A stretch of 64,000 nt of DNA from Synechococcus sp. CC9616. Lineage in GTDB: Bacteria > Cyanobacteriota > Cyanobacteriia > PCC-6307 > Cyanobiaceae. Every line of letters starts with the position of its first letter. The first letter of the stretch is position 1. The stretch is from NCBI RefSeq assembly GCF_000515235.1, contig NZ_KI911558.1, positions 401,490 through 465,489 on the forward strand, given 5' to 3'. Shown one piece after another: positions 11,695 through 21,325 of the stretch. The notes below the pieces were generated by a model that was not told where the DNA came from, did not search any database, and saw only the letters and a program-made list of their open reading frames with translations. The position numbers were made by a program, and so were the translations under genes.

Positions 11695-12449
11695 AGAAGA
11701 ACCATCGCGTCATTCCAGGGAGCGACCAGGGTTTGGTGTGCAGAACAGCAGCCGACTCAACGGTTTTCAAGACTCTTGGGGTGTGGGTGTTGCTGAGCTT
11801 TCGTTGGAACTGCTGATATGAGCAATGCACCAAGTATTGGAAGGAACTTCATTGGGTGCATTGTTTGAATTTTGTTGCCCAGGCATGCTGAAGCGCCTAA
11901 TCAGAAATCTTATCTATGTACCGATCCTTTTACGCTTTTAAACAGGCAGTTCCGGAACTGATAAATTCGATTGATCCTGGCTTCTGAAGGGTCCTCTTAT
12001 CTTCAATCGATACTTCGTCAACAGCTTTGAACGTGTGATTAATGTGGCCAATAAATTTCTGGCAATTGGTTTGACTTGTAAATTGGTGTTTAGAGGTTTT
12101 TGTGTAATGGGTAACGAATGGGAAATTGTTCTGAATGATTTTAATTTTGTTGCATTGATCGGGCCCAGAGCATCCACCTCTACACCACCCTCGATCGTTG
12201 CAGATTAGTTGAGGAGATCACGATTGGGCCAGTGAAGATGTTGTGGAGAGAAGAAACAAGCCGATGAGTGGCAAGAGTTTCATCGGTTGCATCGTTGCGT
12301 TGATCGGCTTCAGGTTTGATAGCAATTCGCTATGGATCACTGATGTTCATTTCAAGCAAAAATCGCTAGCGCTGGTGTTATTTTTTGTCGGTAGACGTTT
12401 GAAATTGCAAGCCGTTGTCTATCAGTAATGGCTAAGCTATTAACTGCTC
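11695..12449. other. Intergenic region, no supported gene
   Basis: Frames at 11938-12177 (-) and 12243-12428 (+) have no recognisable features and are AT-richer than their neighbours. A short hydrophobic product from ATG at 12264 is possible but not supported. The stretch separates two leftward genes and should contain the promoter of the kinase/DOMON pair. Confidence 0.45.
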
Positions 12450-13967
12450 CTACTGATGATCTAGCGACGTCTCGATGACATCCATTAATTTAAGATAAGC
12501 GGGAATTCCAGACTCTCCAGCTTCCTCTAGATCCACATCACGCCGCATGGCACTTCGGGCATTGTCGGCAATCACGGCATTCACCACCAGATCCAGAGCT
12601 TCAGGAACCTCCAGGTTTTGCAGGGCTTCCGCATAACGACGGCTGTGAATCGGCCGCACAGATTCCTGGCAGTAGTTCGAGAGCTCGCGGCTTTCCGTCA
12701 TCACCTGGAAAGCTGTTTCCTTGACTGCAGGGCGTCCGTAGATCGCCATGTACAGCAGGTTCACCATGGAGCAGTCGTTGACGGGAATGGCATACCGACG
12801 GGCGATCTGAGGCCAGAAACGCAACGACTTCAGTCCTTCGAGGGCCCCACGCCTGAGACCCGAAGCCTCACACCAACCCTCCAGTTCCTCCATTGAGGCT
12901 GGGCAGCGACCCTGCTCTCGCATCTGCTGGGCCATGATCTGACCCGCTTGGAAGTTACGGGTGGGTTGGCCTGAAACAGGCAGCATCATGCTGCCGCGCA
13001 CATCGGCCACCATCGCTGTTAGCTGGGTGAAGGTGTGGTCGCGCACCTTCTCGAAGTCCCCATCGCGCACAAGGGTGGCTTCGATGCGTGGAACGGCGTA
13101 ACCGAGTTCGGTGAGCGGGATCGGCTGGCGGTGATAGAGCCTTTGACGATCGCTGCGAGCCATCGACACAGTGGCGGCCTGGTCGAGGCACTGATCCAGC
13201 AACAGGGTGAGCAGCGTTGGCAGCACACCGGGATTGTCCTGATGAAACCCATATCCAAACCCCGCGAACACCGAGGCCATGTTTTTAGCGGCTTTGATGT
13301 ATTGCCCTTCAACGTTGTGAACCCCAGGTGAAACCTGAATGTTGGGAGAGAGGCGGTCCAGCAGCTGCGCCCCGAGCATCGCGGTCAGGGCATTGGGGTG
13401 GCAGAAGTTCGCTGTGAAGCTGTCAAAGGGGTTCCGCAGAGCACCGTGACGGTGGAACCCTGAGAAAAAGGCCAGGTTGGGCTGTTTCTCACACAGCACA
13501 TAGGCACTGTTGCTGATCGGGTCATGGTTGAAAGATCCCGCCAGGCAAGCCAGAACGACCTGCTCGCGTCCGAATTCCTCTCTCAGTCGACAGGCTTCCA
13601 GCAGGTCTTCCTCGACATAGCTGCTGTTTGCACTCAGCACGACCAGGTCGCAACGCTGAATCAGATCGGCAAGTGTGTTGGGGATGCGTTCGCCGTTGAC
13701 GCGATGACTGCCCATGTCGAGCACCGTCTCGACATGGCCGGCATCCATGCTGTCGGTTGCCTCCTGGGAGAAGGCCCCCAGCAGTTCTCGACCTGGCCTC
13801 ACCGCCAAAAGCAGTCTTCCGGCCTCGTTCTGCATGGCGCAGTTGTACGCAAGCGAGGCTGGGTAGAGCCCAACGCTGTAAAAGCCAACCTTCGCGTTGT
13901 CTAACTCCAGGACCCGTTCCCGAATCGAACGGGCGTCCAGGCTGCGATCGAAGAAGGAATTCCGCAT
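12450..13967 (-). CDS. Conserved protein with dehydrogenase-like N-terminus
   Basis: A 505-residue soluble protein. The N-terminal half resembles NAD(P)-binding 6-phosphogluconate/glycerol-3-phosphate dehydrogenase-type proteins: AKVGFYSVGLYPASLAYNCA where a Rossmann glycine loop would lie, then LIQRCDLVVLSANSSYVEEDL, like the NADH-stacking segment. KAAKNMASVFAGFGYG resembles the catalytic helix of that superfamily. The glycine loop is not canonical, so activity is uncertain. Possibly a lineage-specific oxidoreductase. Confidence 0.65.
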   Translation of the reverse strand: MRNSFFDRSLDARSIRERVLELDNAKVGFYSVGLYPASLAYNCAMQNEAGRLLLAVRPGRELLGAFSQEATDSMDAGHVETVLDMGSHRVNGERIPNTLADLIQRCDLVVLSANSSYVEEDLLEACRLREEFGREQVVLACLAGSFNHDPISNSAYVLCEKQPNLAFFSGFHRHGALRNPFDSFTANFCHPNALTAMLGAQLLDRLSPNIQVSPGVHNVEGQYIKAAKNMASVFAGFGYGFHQDNPGVLPTLLTLLLDQCLDQAATVSMARSDRQRLYHRQPIPLTELGYAVPRIEATLVRDGDFEKVRDHTFTQLTAMVADVRGSMMLPVSGQPTRNFQAGQIMAQQMREQGRCPASMEELEGWCEASGLRRGALEGLKSLRFWPQIARRYAIPVNDCSMVNLLYMAIYGRPAVKETAFQVMTESRELSNYCQESVRPIHSRRYAEALQNLEVPEALDLVVNAVIADNARSAMRRDVDLEEAGESGIPAYLKLMDVIETSLDHQ

Positions 13968-14020
13968 TCGTGGAGCCTACGAGGGCCCTGTTGGTGAGAC
14001 TGGTTCTGCGCTCCCATTCC

Positions 14021-14608
14021 ATGATGACGCTCACCCTCTACGGAGCCCCGCAGACCAGGGTGTCGATGCCGCGCTGGTATCTCGAAGAGAAGGGCATTCC
14101 CTATGAGCTGACGATGCTGGATCTTGCAGGTCAAGAGCATCGAAAGCCGGACTACCTGGCCATCAATCCCTTCGGCAAGCTGCCCGCGCTTGTTGATTCC
14201 GGCATGGCCGGGGGCGATGGTCAGCCGTTGTCTCTTTTTGAATCGGGAGCGATCCTGCAACATCTCGAGGATCACTACAGCGGCGAGCAGAGGTCTGCCG
14301 TGGAGCGATCGCTCACAACCCAATGGCTGCTGTTTGCGAATGCCACCCTGGCCATTGCTTTGTTTGTTCCCAGCAACCGGGAACGGGAGTTTCCCCGCCT
14401 CATGCAGGAGCTCAATCGGCAGCTGGCATCTGGTCGGCCGCTTGTGGGTGAGTCCTGGGGGGCTGCGGACTGTGCGGTGACGGCCTATCTCGCCTACCTA
14501 CCGATTTTCTTCCCGCAAGAAGATCTTTCTCCATATCCAGCGATTCAGCAATTGATCGCTCAAACGCGTCAGCGTCCGGCTTATCGCAAGGTGATGGGCA
14601 TGGACTGA
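14021..14608 (+). CDS. Glutathione S-transferase family protein
   Basis: Starts at ATG 14021 or 14024; the open frame extends further upstream but that part overlaps the divergent gene and looks non-coding. LTLYGAPQTRVSMPRWYLEEKGIPYEL followed by NPFGKLPALVD and LFESGAILQHLEDHY is the thioredoxin-fold GST N-domain, with the cis-Pro loop and the ES glutathione-binding pair. The C-terminal helical domain ends AYRKVMGMD. About 195 aa, normal for bacterial GSTs. Substrate unknown. Confidence 0.88.
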   Translation: MMTLTLYGAPQTRVSMPRWYLEEKGIPYELTMLDLAGQEHRKPDYLAINPFGKLPALVDSGMAGGDGQPLSLFESGAILQHLEDHYSGEQRSAVERSLTTQWLLFANATLAIALFVPSNREREFPRLMQELNRQLASGRPLVGESWGAADCAVTAYLAYLPIFFPQEDLSPYPAIQQLIAQTRQRPAYRKVMGMD

Positions 14609-14644
14609 CGAGCGCGGTGTATTGCGGTTCAATGCATCGGTGCG

Positions 14645-15058
14645 ATGTCCCGCGATCGCTCTGAGTTGCTACAGGTCTTCAGCATCGTTCTGGCGAGTGC
14701 TGCCTTGTGTATCGCTTGGCTTGCGATGCGGCTTCTCAGTCAACCAATTCCGATTCGGATCGAAGGAGGGTTGGATGTCGATCGACTTGTGATGCCAGCC
14801 AGCCTCACGATTGAGGCGAAACAGCCCTTGCCGGTGGTGGGCGTGGTGGACGTCAAAGATGAGGTTCGCATCGCCGATGATCCCCTCCTGTCGATTCGTG
14901 GTCCTGTCACCGTGCGCGAGATCAAGGCTCCACTACAGGTGAACGCTCAGGCCAGTGTTGAGGGGGCCGTGCAGATTTCCAGTCCAGACCCCATCTCGGT
15001 TGACGGTGATGTTTCCGTGGACGGGGTCGTTTTGATCGAGGGCAAAGTCGATGCTTAG
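14645..15058 (+). CDS. Membrane-anchored beta-repeat protein, first of a tandem pair
   Basis: Has one transmembrane helix (residues ~10-30, FSIVLASAALCIAWLAMRLL) followed by a wholly beta-type region of short Val-x-Val turns ending in Gly/Asp. It shares SQPIPIRI..G...VDRLVMP with the gene 100 bp downstream, so the two are tandem paralogues of 137 and 199 aa. The extracellular part would be a repetitive beta structure. I do not recognise the family. Confidence 0.7.
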   Translation: MSRDRSELLQVFSIVLASAALCIAWLAMRLLSQPIPIRIEGGLDVDRLVMPASLTIEAKQPLPVVGVVDVKDEVRIADDPLLSIRGPVTVREIKAPLQVNAQASVEGAVQISSPDPISVDGDVSVDGVVLIEGKVDA

Positions 15059-15160
15059 GTGCGTCCCAAGCTGCTGCCCTGACCGACAAAGAACTGACCG
15101 TCCCAGCTCGGGTGTCTCAGCATGGGAGTCAGGGAAAGATGGGGATCTTCTGCCTAACGC

Positions 15161-15760
15161 GTGATGACGGGTTCGCAGCAGCAGCAACAGAATCCAGGCC
15201 CAGTGGTCGACTTTCGACCCACCACCCGTTTGCAATGGCTGTTCGCCTGTCGCTGGCCCTTGGCCGTGGTGATATCCAGTTTGATTCTTGCTGGTGCGTT
15301 GCTGCGGATTCTCAGTCAACCCATTCCGATCCGCATCGATGGGGGTGGTATCAACGTGGATCGTCTCGTGATGCCATCCTCCGTCACGATTCGGGCTGAT
15401 GGGCCACTACCTGTGACCGCCGACGTCACTGTGGATGGGGACAGCAGACGTGATGGTGATCAGCCGATTCAGATCAGTGGCCCTGTGAGTGTCGATCGCA
15501 TCGCATCACCGGTGGCCATCCAGGGCGATGTCGGTGCCCGTCTTAAAGGCACTGTTCAAACCACTGTCGATTCCATTCAGGCTCCGATCAGGCTCAAATC
15601 GCCAGTCTCGATCGCCACGGAGGAACCAATTCAAGTCAAAGGCGGAGTTACTGTTGATGAGCCTGTCGTTGTGGATGGAGCGGTTGATGTCAACGGTGAA
15701 GTTGACGTCTCAGGCGCTGTTGGCATTGATGGCAAGGTTAGAACGCGAATCGGGTTCTGA
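15161..15760 (+). CDS. Membrane-anchored beta-repeat protein, second of a tandem pair
   Basis: A paralogue of the preceding gene: a Gln-rich N-terminus, one membrane helix (residues ~27-50), the shared LSQPIPIRIDGGGINVDRLV block, then a longer repetitive stretch with units such as VTVDEPVVVDGAVDVNGEV. The period is about 6-8 residues, suggesting a beta solenoid or stacked strands outside the membrane. Ends 12 bp before the convergent Rieske gene. Function unknown. Confidence 0.72.
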   Translation: MMTGSQQQQQNPGPVVDFRPTTRLQWLFACRWPLAVVISSLILAGALLRILSQPIPIRIDGGGINVDRLVMPSSVTIRADGPLPVTADVTVDGDSRRDGDQPIQISGPVSVDRIASPVAIQGDVGARLKGTVQTTVDSIQAPIRLKSPVSIATEEPIQVKGGVTVDEPVVVDGAVDVNGEVDVSGAVGIDGKVRTRIGF

Positions 15761-15772
15761 TTTGGTTTCGGT

Positions 15773-17083
15773 CTACGACATCTTGTTGCGAGGTGCCTGG
15801 CCATCTCCAACGGTGAGACCCTTCTGCCAGCTGGCGGTTTGCTTCAGCAGAACAGCCATCAGTACAGCTATTGACAGTGCTGGCCATAACCAACCATCCC
15901 AGCTGATCAATGCTGCAGACGTCCACAAGCCTCCCCACAGCCAAGGTCTGATCGCTTGAATCCGTCGCAAGGCGGTTGCACAGCTGCGGCAGTTCACCGT
16001 GTGACTGTGATAGCGATCCATCAGGACGTCAGTCCCCTGTCTTGGAGGTAGTGGTTGACCCGCAAATGGCTCGCCACCATTGCCATTGATCCAGCGATGG
16101 AGAGCAGCCACATAGACATCGGCTCTTGTAGGCAGAAAAAAGGCGCGTTCGCTGGCTGCGCTGCCACCGTTCCGCTCAAGAACACGCTCCTGCCAATGCA
16201 GGAAGACCTGGTCGTCCTCGAGAACCTTGTGGTTTCCGATGTGCTGGAGCCATCGGGGCCGCAGGCCGATCAGCAGTTTCGGGGCAGCGGCCTGAAACTG
16301 GAAGGGAAAACGTGCAAACAGTCGGCATTCCCCCCGGCGGATCGGGACGGCGTAAACAACGGTGAGGATGCGTGCGAATCCCTTGGCCGTGAGGTCATGC
16401 CACATCAGCTGGGGTGCCATGAATTGGGTGGCCTGTGAACCGAGTGTTCCGCGACGTGGGCCCTCCTCCCAGTAGGCCTCGAATCCATGAGCGTCCTCTC
16501 GGGTGATCGTGGCCAGAACCGGAGATGCGTTCTCGCGTTTGCCCACGGTTTTGTGGTGTGTGAAGGGAACGTGGCTCACATCCAGGACGTTCTCCAGCAG
16601 GGTGACGGCATCCATTGGGAGATCGCGAAAAGTGTCCTGAATCGTCCAGCTCTCGGGCTGTTCCTCGAGGACCGGTACCAGTGGCAAGGAGGTGAGATCA
16701 GCCGCATCCGGAGAGCCCATCCAGACAAACAACAATCCCTGTCCGCTCGCGGTCGGCAAACTGGCGCAACGGGATCGTCGGCCCTCTGATTTGGTCCCCT
16801 CCTCCGCCTGAGGGATGGTTTTGCACTGGCCGTCTCCATCAAAACTCCAGCCGTGATAAGGGCATTCCAGTTGCCCCTCTGCGTTGAGCCGGCCTTCGCT
16901 GAGGGGAACCAGACGGTGAGGGCAGACATCCGGGAACACCCTCCAGCTTTCTCCAGCGCTGTCCCACCAGATCACGAGATCACGTTCCAGCAACGTGAAG
17001 CGACTGGGTTTTTTCGGATCAAGATCCTGCAGGTAGGACACGGGCCACCATTGCTCGGTCCAGGTGGGATGCATGACGTCCAC
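15773..17083 (-). CDS. Rieske oxygenase, pheophorbide a oxygenase/Tic55-like
   Basis: A Rieske [2Fe-2S] motif lies at residues ~52-78 (CPHRLVPLSEG ... CPYHGWSF, CxH and CxxH). A mononuclear iron region follows around ENVLDVSHVPFTHH. Near the C-terminus NCRSCATALRRIQ gives the CxxC typical of the PaO/Tic55/PTC52 group, followed by two hydrophobic segments for membrane attachment. The group acts on chlorophyll-type substrates in plants and cyanobacteria. The exact substrate here is not determined by sequence. Confidence 0.88.
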   Translation of the reverse strand: MDVMHPTWTEQWWPVSYLQDLDPKKPSRFTLLERDLVIWWDSAGESWRVFPDVCPHRLVPLSEGRLNAEGQLECPYHGWSFDGDGQCKTIPQAEEGTKSEGRRSRCASLPTASGQGLLFVWMGSPDAADLTSLPLVPVLEEQPESWTIQDTFRDLPMDAVTLLENVLDVSHVPFTHHKTVGKRENASPVLATITREDAHGFEAYWEEGPRRGTLGSQATQFMAPQLMWHDLTAKGFARILTVVYAVPIRRGECRLFARFPFQFQAAAPKLLIGLRPRWLQHIGNHKVLEDDQVFLHWQERVLERNGGSAASERAFFLPTRADVYVAALHRWINGNGGEPFAGQPLPPRQGTDVLMDRYHSHTVNCRSCATALRRIQAIRPWLWGGLWTSAALISWDGWLWPALSIAVLMAVLLKQTASWQKGLTVGDGQAPRNKMS

Positions 17084-17325
17084 AACGGAGGAGGATCATG
17101 ATCGCGAAATGTCCTCCCAACCGACTTGAGGCATCAGCAGATTGCATTCGTGTTCTGTTGCTGAGCTTGTTGGGAGGCTGGCGTCGGGTTCCTGATGCTC
17201 AAATTGTGTATTCGCTTGGACTGTTCAGTTCTTCCAGGAGACTTGTCGATCCCAGGCAACTCAAGAGCAACAGGAAGACGCGCTCAGTCGAAATATCATG
17301 CAGATCAGACAGGTGATCGATTCCA

Positions 17326-18204
17326 ATGGCTGCTCATCATGTGCATCCCCACTCCGGCAATGATGGGCAGCTCAAGCAACAGGCAGTGACGACCAACCCG
17401 GATGCTTTGCCTCTTGGCTTTCCCTGCAGCTTGCAGACGGATCTTTTACAGTGGAACGAACAGGTTGTTCAAAAAGATCAATTTGGAAAATGGAAGCTGA
17501 TTCTTCTCAATGCTGAAAAGTTTCATGCTGGCAATGTTGCCATTCTCAAGCGTGGAAAGGATGTTGTTCTGATTGATAGCGGTTGCGCAAAAAACTATGA
17601 AAAGCTCGTCAAAAAGATCACCAAGCAGGATTTCGCGCCCTTCTTCCTGGTGAATACCCATGCGCATCCTGATCACACTGGCGCCAATGATGAAATGGTT
17701 GATCAAGGCGCCATTGTTCTGGCCCATCGCAACGCTCGCGAGCATATGGTTGGCTACGGAGTGCCAGGAGAATCTGGTCTTCCCGTTGTCACGTTTGGTC
17801 GCAGCATGTCGATCTATGCCGGTGATCAACGCATGCGCTTGATTGGTCTGGCACCAGGGCATGCCGATGGTGATTTGGCTGTGTGGGTACCGGATTTGAA
17901 TATTCTTCATACCGGAGATATTTTTATGAGCAGCGACTATCCCCTGATTGACGCCAATAGTGGAGGCACAATCCTTGGCCTCATAAGATCAATCAATAGA
18001 GTGGTTCGTATTTCAGATAAGGATACAGTTGTGATTCCCGGGCATGGAGATCTGGCAGGGCGCAAGCAGCTTTTTCAGTATCAAAAAATGTTGAAAAACA
18101 TCAGCGAGGATGTTCGAGAATATAAAGATAAGGGTCTTGATGTTGAGGCAGTCAAGGATCTTGATTTAACCAAAAAATATGATAAAAAGTGGGGGTCAAG
18201 GTGA
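17326..18204 (+). CDS. Metallo-beta-lactamase-fold hydrolase, C-terminus cut by an apparent frameshift
   Basis: THAHPDHTGAN (zinc-binding HxHxDH), LAPGHADGDLAVWV, HTGDIF and IPGHGD are the standard MBL metal ligands. This subfamily normally ends with a KWG...FV..VY..L tail. Here the frame reads DKKWG and then stops at 18204, while the next frame continues with RQFVGFVYNTL. Removing one G from the five-G run at 18191-18195 joins them. So this is either a real frameshift or an assembly error. Substrate unknown. Confidence 0.85.
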   Translation: MAAHHVHPHSGNDGQLKQQAVTTNPDALPLGFPCSLQTDLLQWNEQVVQKDQFGKWKLILLNAEKFHAGNVAILKRGKDVVLIDSGCAKNYEKLVKKITKQDFAPFFLVNTHAHPDHTGANDEMVDQGAIVLAHRNAREHMVGYGVPGESGLPVVTFGRSMSIYAGDQRMRLIGLAPGHADGDLAVWVPDLNILHTGDIFMSSDYPLIDANSGGTILGLIRSINRVVRISDKDTVVIPGHGDLAGRKQLFQYQKMLKNISEDVREYKDKGLDVEAVKDLDLTKKYDKKWGSR

Positions 18205-18757
18205 TTTGATCTCGGGTCGGCAATTTGTTGGGTTTGTCTACAATACATTGCCTGAGAAAAAAGCATCGTCATCGGAAAGGCTCGTTTCTTACAATAGCTT
18301 CAACAAGCAAGATAATGAGAATGCTGCTGCTGAGTTCGTCAGTTTGTTTGCAAAGAATGCAGCTCTTGTGCCCGGCGACAAAGGTCAGGCCTTGCTGAGC
18401 CTGGATCTCAATCAAATCGTTGATAAGACTCTCGATTCTGTTGGAATTGATGGTCTTACGGGCATATCATTACGCGACCATTCCCCAGGCAAAGATTTGA
18501 TTAACTCAGCAGATCTATGCTCGCAAGTGCAGCTTGATTTTGAGTTGAAAAAAGCTTCGGCCGAAGAGAGTAGTGATGTCCTGGAGGGTCGTCTTGAGGG
18601 TGTGAATGTTCGCAAGAAGGTGGTTGAGCTTGAGTTTGTTTTTGATGCAGCTGACCTCAGTGATGAGCGTTATCTTGGTTTGGCTCAGACTGAATCCATT
18701 GAGCTTGAGGCTGTTCGTATTGGTCAGACTTATGCCTGCTCTGAAGCGGTTGTTTGA
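18179..18757 (+). CDS. C-terminal continuation of the MBL gene plus an unknown domain
   Basis: The first ~25 residues complete the MBL-family tail (see 17326-18204). The remaining ~165 residues (from SSERLVSYNS to the end) are an unknown acidic domain with no internal Met, so it is unlikely to be a free-standing gene with an ATG start. The likeliest reading is one 477-residue protein: an MBL domain with an extra C-terminal domain, broken at 18191-18195. Alternatively a GTG/TTG start gives a separate protein. No signal peptide. Confidence 0.6.
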   Translation: MIKSGGQGDLISGRQFVGFVYNTLPEKKASSSERLVSYNSFNKQDNENAAAEFVSLFAKNAALVPGDKGQALLSLDLNQIVDKTLDSVGIDGLTGISLRDHSPGKDLINSADLCSQVQLDFELKKASAEESSDVLEGRLEGVNVRKKVVELEFVFDAADLSDERYLGLAQTESIELEAVRIGQTYACSEAVV

Positions 18758-18864
18758 GCCTGTGGGGTAGGACTCAACTTTAGTCGTATTTTAACTTTTA
18801 AGCCGTAGGTTATATTGAGTCTGATTCTGGAAAGTCTCGATCAAAAATTAATTTAATCCCCTTA

Positions 18865-20094
18865 ATGAAAAGCTTAATGAAAAGACTTTCACCTGAGCGT
18901 TTACACGACGAACTTGCTGATGTTGATGACCTGCTGATCGTGCAGGATCTGGACGGCGTCTGCATGCAGCTGGTCAAGGATCCGCTGACTCGGCAGATGG
19001 ATCCCCAGTACGTCGAAGCGGCAGCACGCCTGCGTGGCAGCTTCATGGTGCTCACCAATGGAGAGCATGAGCGGCGCCGAGGGGTGAATCGACTGGTGGA
19101 GAGAGCACTGGGAAGCAAGGATCGCCCTGGTCGAGATGGGTTGTACCTTCCGGGATTGGCAGCAGGTGGCGTGCAGTTTCAGGATCGATTCGGCGACATG
19201 AGTCATCCCGGCGTGAGTGTCGCTGAAATGGATTTTCTCGCAGCAGCTCCACAACGGATGGAGTCGCTTCTGCTCGAGCGCTTGCCTGCCCTGCTGCCTG
19301 AGGTCGATCCAACCCAATTGGCGCAACTCGCGCATCAGGCCGTGTTGGACACCGAGGTGTCCCCAACGGTGAATCTCAATGGTTTATTTGGGCTGATCCC
19401 CAATGATCTGGAACGGCAGAGACAACTTCAAGGTTTGCTGGAAGCGCTGATGGAGCAACTGCTTCAAGAAGCGACGCAGCAGGGTCTGGACGGCTCATTT
19501 TTCTTACACGCAGCCCCGAATCTCGGCTGGGATGCCACCGGTCGTGAACGGATGAAACCGTCTGTGGCAGGTGATGTTGGCACCACGGATATTCAGTTCA
19601 TGCTCACCGGTTCTCTCAAGGAAGCTGGTTTGCTGGTGCTGATCAATCGCCACATCGCAACGCGCTGGGGCGAGGCACCTCTCGGCAAGGATTTCAACGT
19701 GCGAACGGCGCCACGCACCCATCAAGCTCTGATGGACCTGGCCAGAGCAAAGATTCCACAAGAAAAGATGCCACGGTTGGTGGGTGTGGGAGACACGGTG
19801 ACCTCCACTCCTGCGCCCGACGGGCAGGGGTGGCTGCGTGGCGGCAGCGACCGTGGCTTCCTCACCCTGTTGAAGGATCTTGGCCAATGGTGTGGTCAGA
19901 GCAACCGCGTGATTCTTGTGGACAGCAGTCACGGAGAGGTGGATCGCCCCGGCTTGGCTGATGAAACGCTGGCCGGGATCAGTGACCCTGAGGATCCTTT
20001 GCATCTCGATGTGCTGATGCCGTCTGGGCCGGAGGGCTACATCCAATGGTTTATTCACCTATCAGAGCGTCGCTCGCAGCGGGCTGCTGATTGA
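18865..20094 (+). CDS. stpA: Glucosylglycerol 3-phosphate phosphatase
   Basis: Removes phosphate from glucosylglycerol phosphate, the last step in making the compatible solute glucosylglycerol, used by cyanobacteria for salt tolerance. DDLLIVQDLDGVCMQLV near the N-terminus is a HAD-type DxDG motif typical of StpA/GgpP, and VGVGDTVTSTP supplies a late acidic motif. At 409 aa it has the family length. ATG at 18865 or 18877 could be the start. Its last 44 bp overlap the convergent gene. The partner synthase ggpS is not in the window. Confidence 0.88.
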   Translation: MKSLMKRLSPERLHDELADVDDLLIVQDLDGVCMQLVKDPLTRQMDPQYVEAAARLRGSFMVLTNGEHERRRGVNRLVERALGSKDRPGRDGLYLPGLAAGGVQFQDRFGDMSHPGVSVAEMDFLAAAPQRMESLLLERLPALLPEVDPTQLAQLAHQAVLDTEVSPTVNLNGLFGLIPNDLERQRQLQGLLEALMEQLLQEATQQGLDGSFFLHAAPNLGWDATGRERMKPSVAGDVGTTDIQFMLTGSLKEAGLLVLINRHIATRWGEAPLGKDFNVRTAPRTHQALMDLARAKIPQEKMPRLVGVGDTVTSTPAPDGQGWLRGGSDRGFLTLLKDLGQWCGQSNRVILVDSSHGEVDRPGLADETLAGISDPEDPLHLDVLMPSGPEGYIQWFIHLSERRSQRAAD

Positions 20095-20998
20095 TCCATT
20101 CCGTTGACGGGGTGACCTTCAGTAGAAATGGCATCTGGGTGATCGATGGTTTGCCGCCGCTCACCCAAACAGCCTGCTCCTCACTCCAGAGACGGGTGCC
20201 TGGAATGATCAGGCGGGACTTGGAGGCATGGTCTGGCAGGTAGGCGGCCAGAAAACCTTTCTGTTTCACAAATTGCTCCAGATCCGGGAAGTAGACCCCA
20301 TCGGCCGTTTCCACGAGTTCCAGCTTTCCATCGGGGCGGAGGCCGTAAATGATCCGCACGTCGGCGAGCTTCATTTCCCCATAAACGCCTTCGTAAGACT
20401 CCGGAGGTTCACGTGTGGTGTTTGTAAACGCATGAAGTCCACCAATGAACAGTTGCAGCTCCTGCTCGAGCTCTGAAGTCAGGGGTCCATAGCCAAACTC
20501 CAGCTCTCCGTCCTTGGTGATTCCCATCCAAGCCCGTTCGCGTGCGGCCGTGAGGTTTCCGGCCCGCCAGGTGCCATTGGCCAGCATCAAGTCGCCATGC
20601 AGAACCATTCCGAGTTCACCGTTGCCCTGTCCACGCGCAAAGGTGGGGCCTGAGGTGAACAGCAACGCCTGCACATCTTCGTTTGCTTCCATTTCACGGT
20701 TCCAGCCGCCGAAGAAGTCGATCGAGATCCAACGCGGATCAAGCACGGCGCTGTGATAGCCGATCTCGACCCGCGTTCCGTCTGTTCGCAGCAGTTCAAG
20801 GCTTTGATCCTGCTTAAACACCACCAGTTCGTCCCGCGTGGGTGGCGGCGGCGGTGGCGGTTCAGGTTCCGGCAACAGTTCACTGATCACAGGTGAAACG
20901 CCTTGATCCAGTCCTCCCTGTGGATGCAACAGGACGGCAGTCAGGATTCCGAGCAACCCTGAGGCCAAGCACAGCAACACCAGGGGTAAGGGACGCAC
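20051..20998 (-). CDS. Conserved membrane-anchored periplasmic protein
   Basis: An N-terminal membrane anchor (residues 5-24, LVLLCLASGLLGILTAVLL), then a Pro-rich linker (residues ~44-53, a run of Pro), then a ~260-residue globular domain. That domain has ALLFTSGPTFARGQGNGELGMVL and LPDHASKSRLIIPGTRLW, vaguely like phosphodiester-glycosidase (NAGPA) proteins, but I cannot confirm this. It overlaps stpA convergently by 44 bp. Confidence 0.7.
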   Translation of the reverse strand: MRPLPLVLLCLASGLLGILTAVLLHPQGGLDQGVSPVISELLPEPEPPPPPPPTRDELVVFKQDQSLELLRTDGTRVEIGYHSAVLDPRWISIDFFGGWNREMEANEDVQALLFTSGPTFARGQGNGELGMVLHGDLMLANGTWRAGNLTAARERAWMGITKDGELEFGYGPLTSELEQELQLFIGGLHAFTNTTREPPESYEGVYGEMKLADVRIIYGLRPDGKLELVETADGVYFPDLEQFVKQKGFLAAYLPDHASKSRLIIPGTRLWSEEQAVWVSGGKPSITQMPFLLKVTPSTEWINQQPAASDALIGE

Positions 20999-20999
20999 G

Positions 21000-21325
21000 A
21001 AGGGTGTGGAGACAACGCTGGAAAACAGGACCAGTTTGAATCGTTAAGAGAATCGAAGCAACGTTGGGGATTGTCTTTTTCTGGAAGGCAATGGCTTGCC
21101 GTTGTCTGTTCATGACGCGACATTCAGGCACTTCACTTGGAGATCCCCTTGATGAATCAGGCTCACCACGACACTGGTAAAGAGGGTTCTGTCGTTCCTG
21201 TCTTCAGGCTGAAAATCTCAGAACGACATATCCTCAAAACATTGAAAGATGCATCGCCAATGCTTCTCTTCTGATCGTCCGGGATTCATTCTTCCGGCAA
21301 TTTCCTGCTGGTTTGAGGTTGATCA
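21000..21325. other. Intergenic region
   Basis: Lies between the divergent 20051-20998 gene and the small ORF upstream of arsS. No supported gene, tRNA or terminator seen; it probably contains both promoters. Confidence 0.4.
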
